A DNA stretch of 64,000 nucleotides from contig JAUMIR010000002.1 in the NCBI GenBank assembly GCA_030847615.1, forward strand, positions 202,103,809-202,167,808. The letters are read 5' to 3'. The stretch is from Gambelia wislizenii (lineage: Eukaryota > Chordata > Lepidosauria > Squamata > Crotaphytidae). Of this stretch, positions 49,321 through 64,000 are shown in pieces (positions within the stretch are counted from its first letter, which is position 1; every line of letters begins with the position of its first letter). Below the pieces are notes generated by a model. The model was not told where the DNA came from. It ran no database searches and saw only the letters and a program-made list of their open reading frames with translations. A program made the translations under genes and the position numbers.

Positions 49321-49559
49321 TACTGGATATCCTTTGATTCCTTTTGTTACATCTTTTCTTACTATAAATGCCACCCCATTTCTTCTTACGTAATTCCTTT
49401 TAAAGCCACTCATGTTAGTGGTCATGTTGCAGTGAATTTCACATTTTAACTCTACTGTGTGAAGAACTGCATCATTTTATCCATCCTAAATTTTGCACCA
49501 CTCAGCTTCAATGGGTGGTTCCAGGATTACAAAAAAGAAAAGCTTAACTCTGTCCTCTT

Positions 49560-50407
49560 TCTTCACATCATGCCACCATCCCCACATTGCCATCGGCAAA
49601 TCTGTGCTTAAGTCCGTTCAGCAGTTCAGCTACCTGGGAAGCATCATCTCCTCAGATGCCAAGATTGACAAAGAGATCGATCACAGATTAGCAAAGGCAT
49701 ATAGCGCATTTGGAAGACTTCACAAAAGAGTCTGGAGCAATAAACACCTGAGGCAAAGCACAAAAATCAGTGTGTATAGAGCCATTGTACTGTCTATCCT
49801 CCTTTATGGATCTGAAACATGGGTCACCTATCGCCACCACCTACGACTCCTCGAGCGCTTTCATCAGCGCTGTCTACGCAGAATCCTAAATATACACTGG
49901 ACTGACTATGTGACGAATCTTGCTGTCCTTGAGCAAGCAGGGATCACCAGTATTGAGGCCATGATACTGAGAACGCAGCTGCGCTGGGCAGGGCACGTTT
50001 CTAGGATGGAGGACCATCGCCTCCCAAAAATACTACTCTACGGTGAACTCGCCATGGTTCAGCGTAAGAGGGGCGCTCCAAAAACGCAATACAAAGACTC
50101 CCTGAAACAACATCTCAGGCTCGGCCAAATTGATCACCAACAGTGGTCCGCCCTGGCCTCACATCGGGAGGCATGGAGACGCACTATCCACAATGCTGCA
50201 GCCTTATTTGAGAACTCACACCGAACAAGTCTTGAAGAGAAACAACAACGCAGAAAGAATCACAACCCAAAAACATCACCCAAGCAGACCTTCTGCTGTG
50301 CTTTTTGCAACCGGACTTGTTTATCTCGGATTGGCCTTTTTAGTCATCAGCGCGCTTGCAGAAAGCACGGGCTGTGTCCTTCCTGAATCTTCGTTTGCGA
50401 AGAAAAG

Positions 50408-50440
<33 letters not shown>
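49560..50440 (+). mobile_element. Non-LTR LINE fragment (copy C) with the longest open frame
   Basis: An open frame at 49493-50386 encodes the RT thumb (FSYLGSIISSDAKIDKEID), [55 protein letters not shown] and a terminal finger with CAFCNRTC and SHQRAC. It is uninterrupted to TGA. A (GA)n tail follows at 50407-50439. The catalytic RT domain is missing, so it is 5' truncated. It is a transposon fragment and not a host gene. Confidence 0.88.
50407..50439. repeat. (GA)n 3' tail of LINE copy C
   Basis: A pure GA run directly follows AAGCCA. Shorter GA tails are seen at the 3' ends of other copies, so this is the terminal repeat of the family. Confidence 0.85.
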
Positions 50441-51172
50441 ACATTTGGAAGACTTTACAAAAGAGTCTAGAGTAATAATTTTTTTATAAATAGAGTAATA
50501 AACACCTGAGGTGAAGCACAAAAATCTGTGTGTATAGAGCCGTTGTACTGTCTATTCTTCTTTATGGGTCTGAAACATGGGTCACCTATCGCCACCACTT
50601 ATGACTCCTCGAATGCTTTCATCAGCGCTGTATACGCACAATCCTAAATATACACTGGACTGACTATATGACGAATGTTGCTGTCGTTGAGCAAGCAGGG
50701 ATCACCAGCATTGAGGCCATGATATTGAGAACGCAGCTGCGCTGGGCAGGGCACGTTTCTAGGATGGAGGACCATCGCCTCCCCAAAACAGTACTCTACG
50801 GTGAACTCGCCACGGGTCAGCGTTAGAGGGGTGCTCCAAAAAAGCAATACAAAGACTCCCTGAAACAACATCTCAGGCTCGGCTAAATTGATCACCAACA
50901 GTGGTCCGCCCTGGCCTCACATCAGGAGGCATGGAGACGCACTATCCACAATGCTGCAGCCTTATTTGAGAACTCACGCCGAACAAGTCTTGAAGAGAAA
51001 CCATAACGCAGAAAGAATCACAACCTGGAAACATCACCCAAGGAGACCTTCTGCTGTGCTTTCTGCAGCCGGACTTGTTTATCTCGGATTGGCCTTTTTA
51101 GGCATCAGCATGCTTGCAGAAAGTGCAGAGTGAGTTCTTCCTGAATCTTCATTGCGAAGAAAAGCCAGAGGG
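50441..51172 (+). mobile_element. Non-LTR LINE fragment (copy D), tandem to copy C
   Basis: It begins at GCACATTTGGAAGACTTTAC, which corresponds to position 49704 of copy C, so it is a shorter copy abutting the GA tail of C. It has a short internal insertion (AATAATTTTTTTATAAATAG) near 50470 and several in-frame stops. It ends in GAAGAAAAGCCAGAGG. Confidence 0.85.
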
Positions 51173-51359
51173 CATATACTCTTGAGTAAGCATCAAGGAT
51201 TTTGCTGAGTTGACAGACTAAATGTACCAAGCAGCTACTGGGCAGCAGCAGTAGTGAAACGTGACACTGGTGGAGGATCTCCTGGAGACAATGACAGTGA
51301 CACCATAGCTAATGCTATAAACCCCCTTCTGAATATTTTTTTTTAACCAAGCAAACTCT

Positions 51360-51975
51360 ATGATGAGACAAGCCAAAGTGAAATGGGATGTCAGGATGCA
51401 CCCACCAAAATACTGGGGTAGAGCAGAGGACACGTACAAATAGAACTGGGCCTAATGATGCAACTGGACTCAAGTGGAAAACATGTTCAGCTGTTGATGT
51501 GCTCAGAGGTGAAAGGAAAGTCCAAAGCATGGACATCCTGAAGTGGGCTCCCTACATACTGCTAAGGTTAAAGGGAGTAAGATGCTCTACAGGATTTAGG
51601 ATAAAAATGAAAATAAGTCACTTTAAATGACACCAAAATAGTATTCATATTTATATATTTTTAAAAAACTAAATAGATTTACACAATAAAAACTTACAAT
51701 AATATCACACCGCTCCCCCCACAAGGTTAGAGCCCTATCAGCCACCCCCCTATTATGGGGGGCATGGTTCAAAGTTGCACAACACCTATTATAGGGACGT
51801 GGAATGTGAGAAGCATGAATCAGGGGAAGCTGGACATAATAAAACAAGAAATGGGGACGTATAACCATTGTAATACTTGGGGTGAGCGAGCTAAAGTGGA
51901 CAGGAATGGGACAATTTAAGTCATTTGTCCCATTCCAATTTGAGTTTGCAGTGTTTTACTCAGGAAATGGAAAAA
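51360..51975 (+). mobile_element. BovB LINE 5' fragment in + orientation
   Basis: Near 51795-51875 the + strand encodes WNVRSMNQGKLDIIKQEM, the start of the BovB endonuclease, and then LKWTGMGQF in another frame. The upstream part with GAGGTGAAAGGAAAGTCC is probably BovB 5' UTR. The downstream edge lies beside the PCYT2 CpG island. Confidence 0.65.
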
Positions 51976-52383
51976 CCCGAAAGGGGTCGCTCAAATTCAG
52001 CAAAGGGGAATAGAGCCGTGCGCGGTAGCAGAGGACGGTGTGAAGGCCAAAATGTCTGCCAGGTGAGTGTCTTCCAGGCAAGGAGCGCTCCCGCGCCTTC
52101 CAGAGCTGTACGGACAGAAGGAGGAAGGGGTGCTAGAAGAGGGAACAGGACGCCCCGCCCCTCTCTTCTGCCGGCCCCGCCCTCACCCAGCGGGTTCCAA
52201 AGGGGCGGGGCCTGAGCCGGAGAACCAAGGCGTCACGCGACAGCAACCGAAGATGGCCGCTCCCTCGGGCGCTTCGGCTCTTCCGTAATCACGTGACGAG
52301 AGGGAGCTCCCCCTCCCCCAGCAGGCGACTGACAGCGCCGAGGTCGGGGCAACAGCTGAGAGGCCGGCACTCGCTCGCTGGAG

Positions 52384-64000
<11,617 letters not shown>

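Larger units (their letters stand above)
46645..49490 (-). mobile_element. BovB (RTE-clade) LINE, degenerate, interrupted
   Basis: The minus strand runs from the 5' side (about 49490) to the 3' tail (46645). It carries an APE-type endonuclease piece (RRNGVAFIVRKDV, VYAPI, IISDWNVRIG), then FRALGRKKPPGKNGIPIELL, the RT pieces AGFRKGRCTRDRIANIHWIM, LCFIDYSKDFD and NLRYADNTILLAE, and a thumb segment with LGSVINQNGDCS. These are BovB hallmarks. The RT active site YADD reads YADN. Frameshifts and stops make it dead. A Tigger-like element is inserted at 49019-49320. Confidence 0.9.

Noticed and set aside
49493..50386. Intact open frame of 297 codons with zinc finger as a possible host gene
   Set aside because: Its sequence is the RT thumb and C-terminal finger of a LINE with four other copies in the window and a GA tail. 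No splice or promoter features are seen.

Overview
The window is vertebrate nuclear DNA, most likely from a squamate reptile (a lizard, possibly iguanian). The evidence is intron-split genes with GT/AG junctions, CpG-island promoters, and a repeat set typical of squamates: a BovB (RTE) LINE, tRNA-derived SINEs whose tails resemble BovB, CR1-like LINE 3' ends, Penelope-like elements, Tigger-like and hAT-like non-autonomous DNA transposons, and long TG/TA microsatellites.

Four orthologous genes lie head to tail on the + strand. The last two coding exons of PYCR1 (proline synthesis) are at 719-1100. MAFG (small Maf bZIP factor) has a non-coding CpG-island exon near 14.26-14.38 kb and coding exons at 23328-23363 and 23447-23899. 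SIRT7 (nuclear NAD+-dependent deacylase) is complete, with ten coding exons from 35639 to 45991 giving 402 residues. The first two coding exons of PCYT2 (ethanolamine-phosphate cytidylyltransferase) are at 52384-52466 and 62928-63016, and the gene runs off the right edge. This is the same relative order and orientation as PCYT2-SIRT7-MAFG-PYCR1 on human 17q25, read from the other strand. The genes are not a pathway; they are a conserved block with separate promoters.

The rest is intron and intergenic sequence rich in transposons. Region by region: 1-718 PYCR1 intron; 1.1-14.2 kb intergenic with CR1, Tigger-like, hAT-like and SINE copies and a long microsatellite just upstream of MAFG; 14.4-23.3 kb MAFG intron 1 with three MARE-like sites, a compact Penelope-like insertion (13-bp target duplication) and a LINE fragment (40-bp target duplication); 24-35.4 kb MAFG 3' UTR and intergenic; 35.6-46 kb SIRT7, whose intron 7 holds a three-layer nest of transposons; 46.6-51.9 kb a BovB LINE interrupted by a Tigger-like element, two tandem copies of another LINE, and a second BovB 5' piece; 52-52.7 kb the PCYT2 CpG island; 52.8-64 kb PCYT2 introns.

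The most notable points are: (1) two head-to-head inverted Penelope-like insertions whose four outward tails each carry a hammerhead-ribozyme-like core; (2) the nested insertion in SIRT7 intron 7, whose order and empty sites can be read against a nearby intact paralogue; (3) a perfect 13-bp palindromic MARE and two 12/13 matches inside the gene for a MARE-binding protein. I saw no prokaryotic-type system, CRISPR array or true tRNA/rRNA gene.
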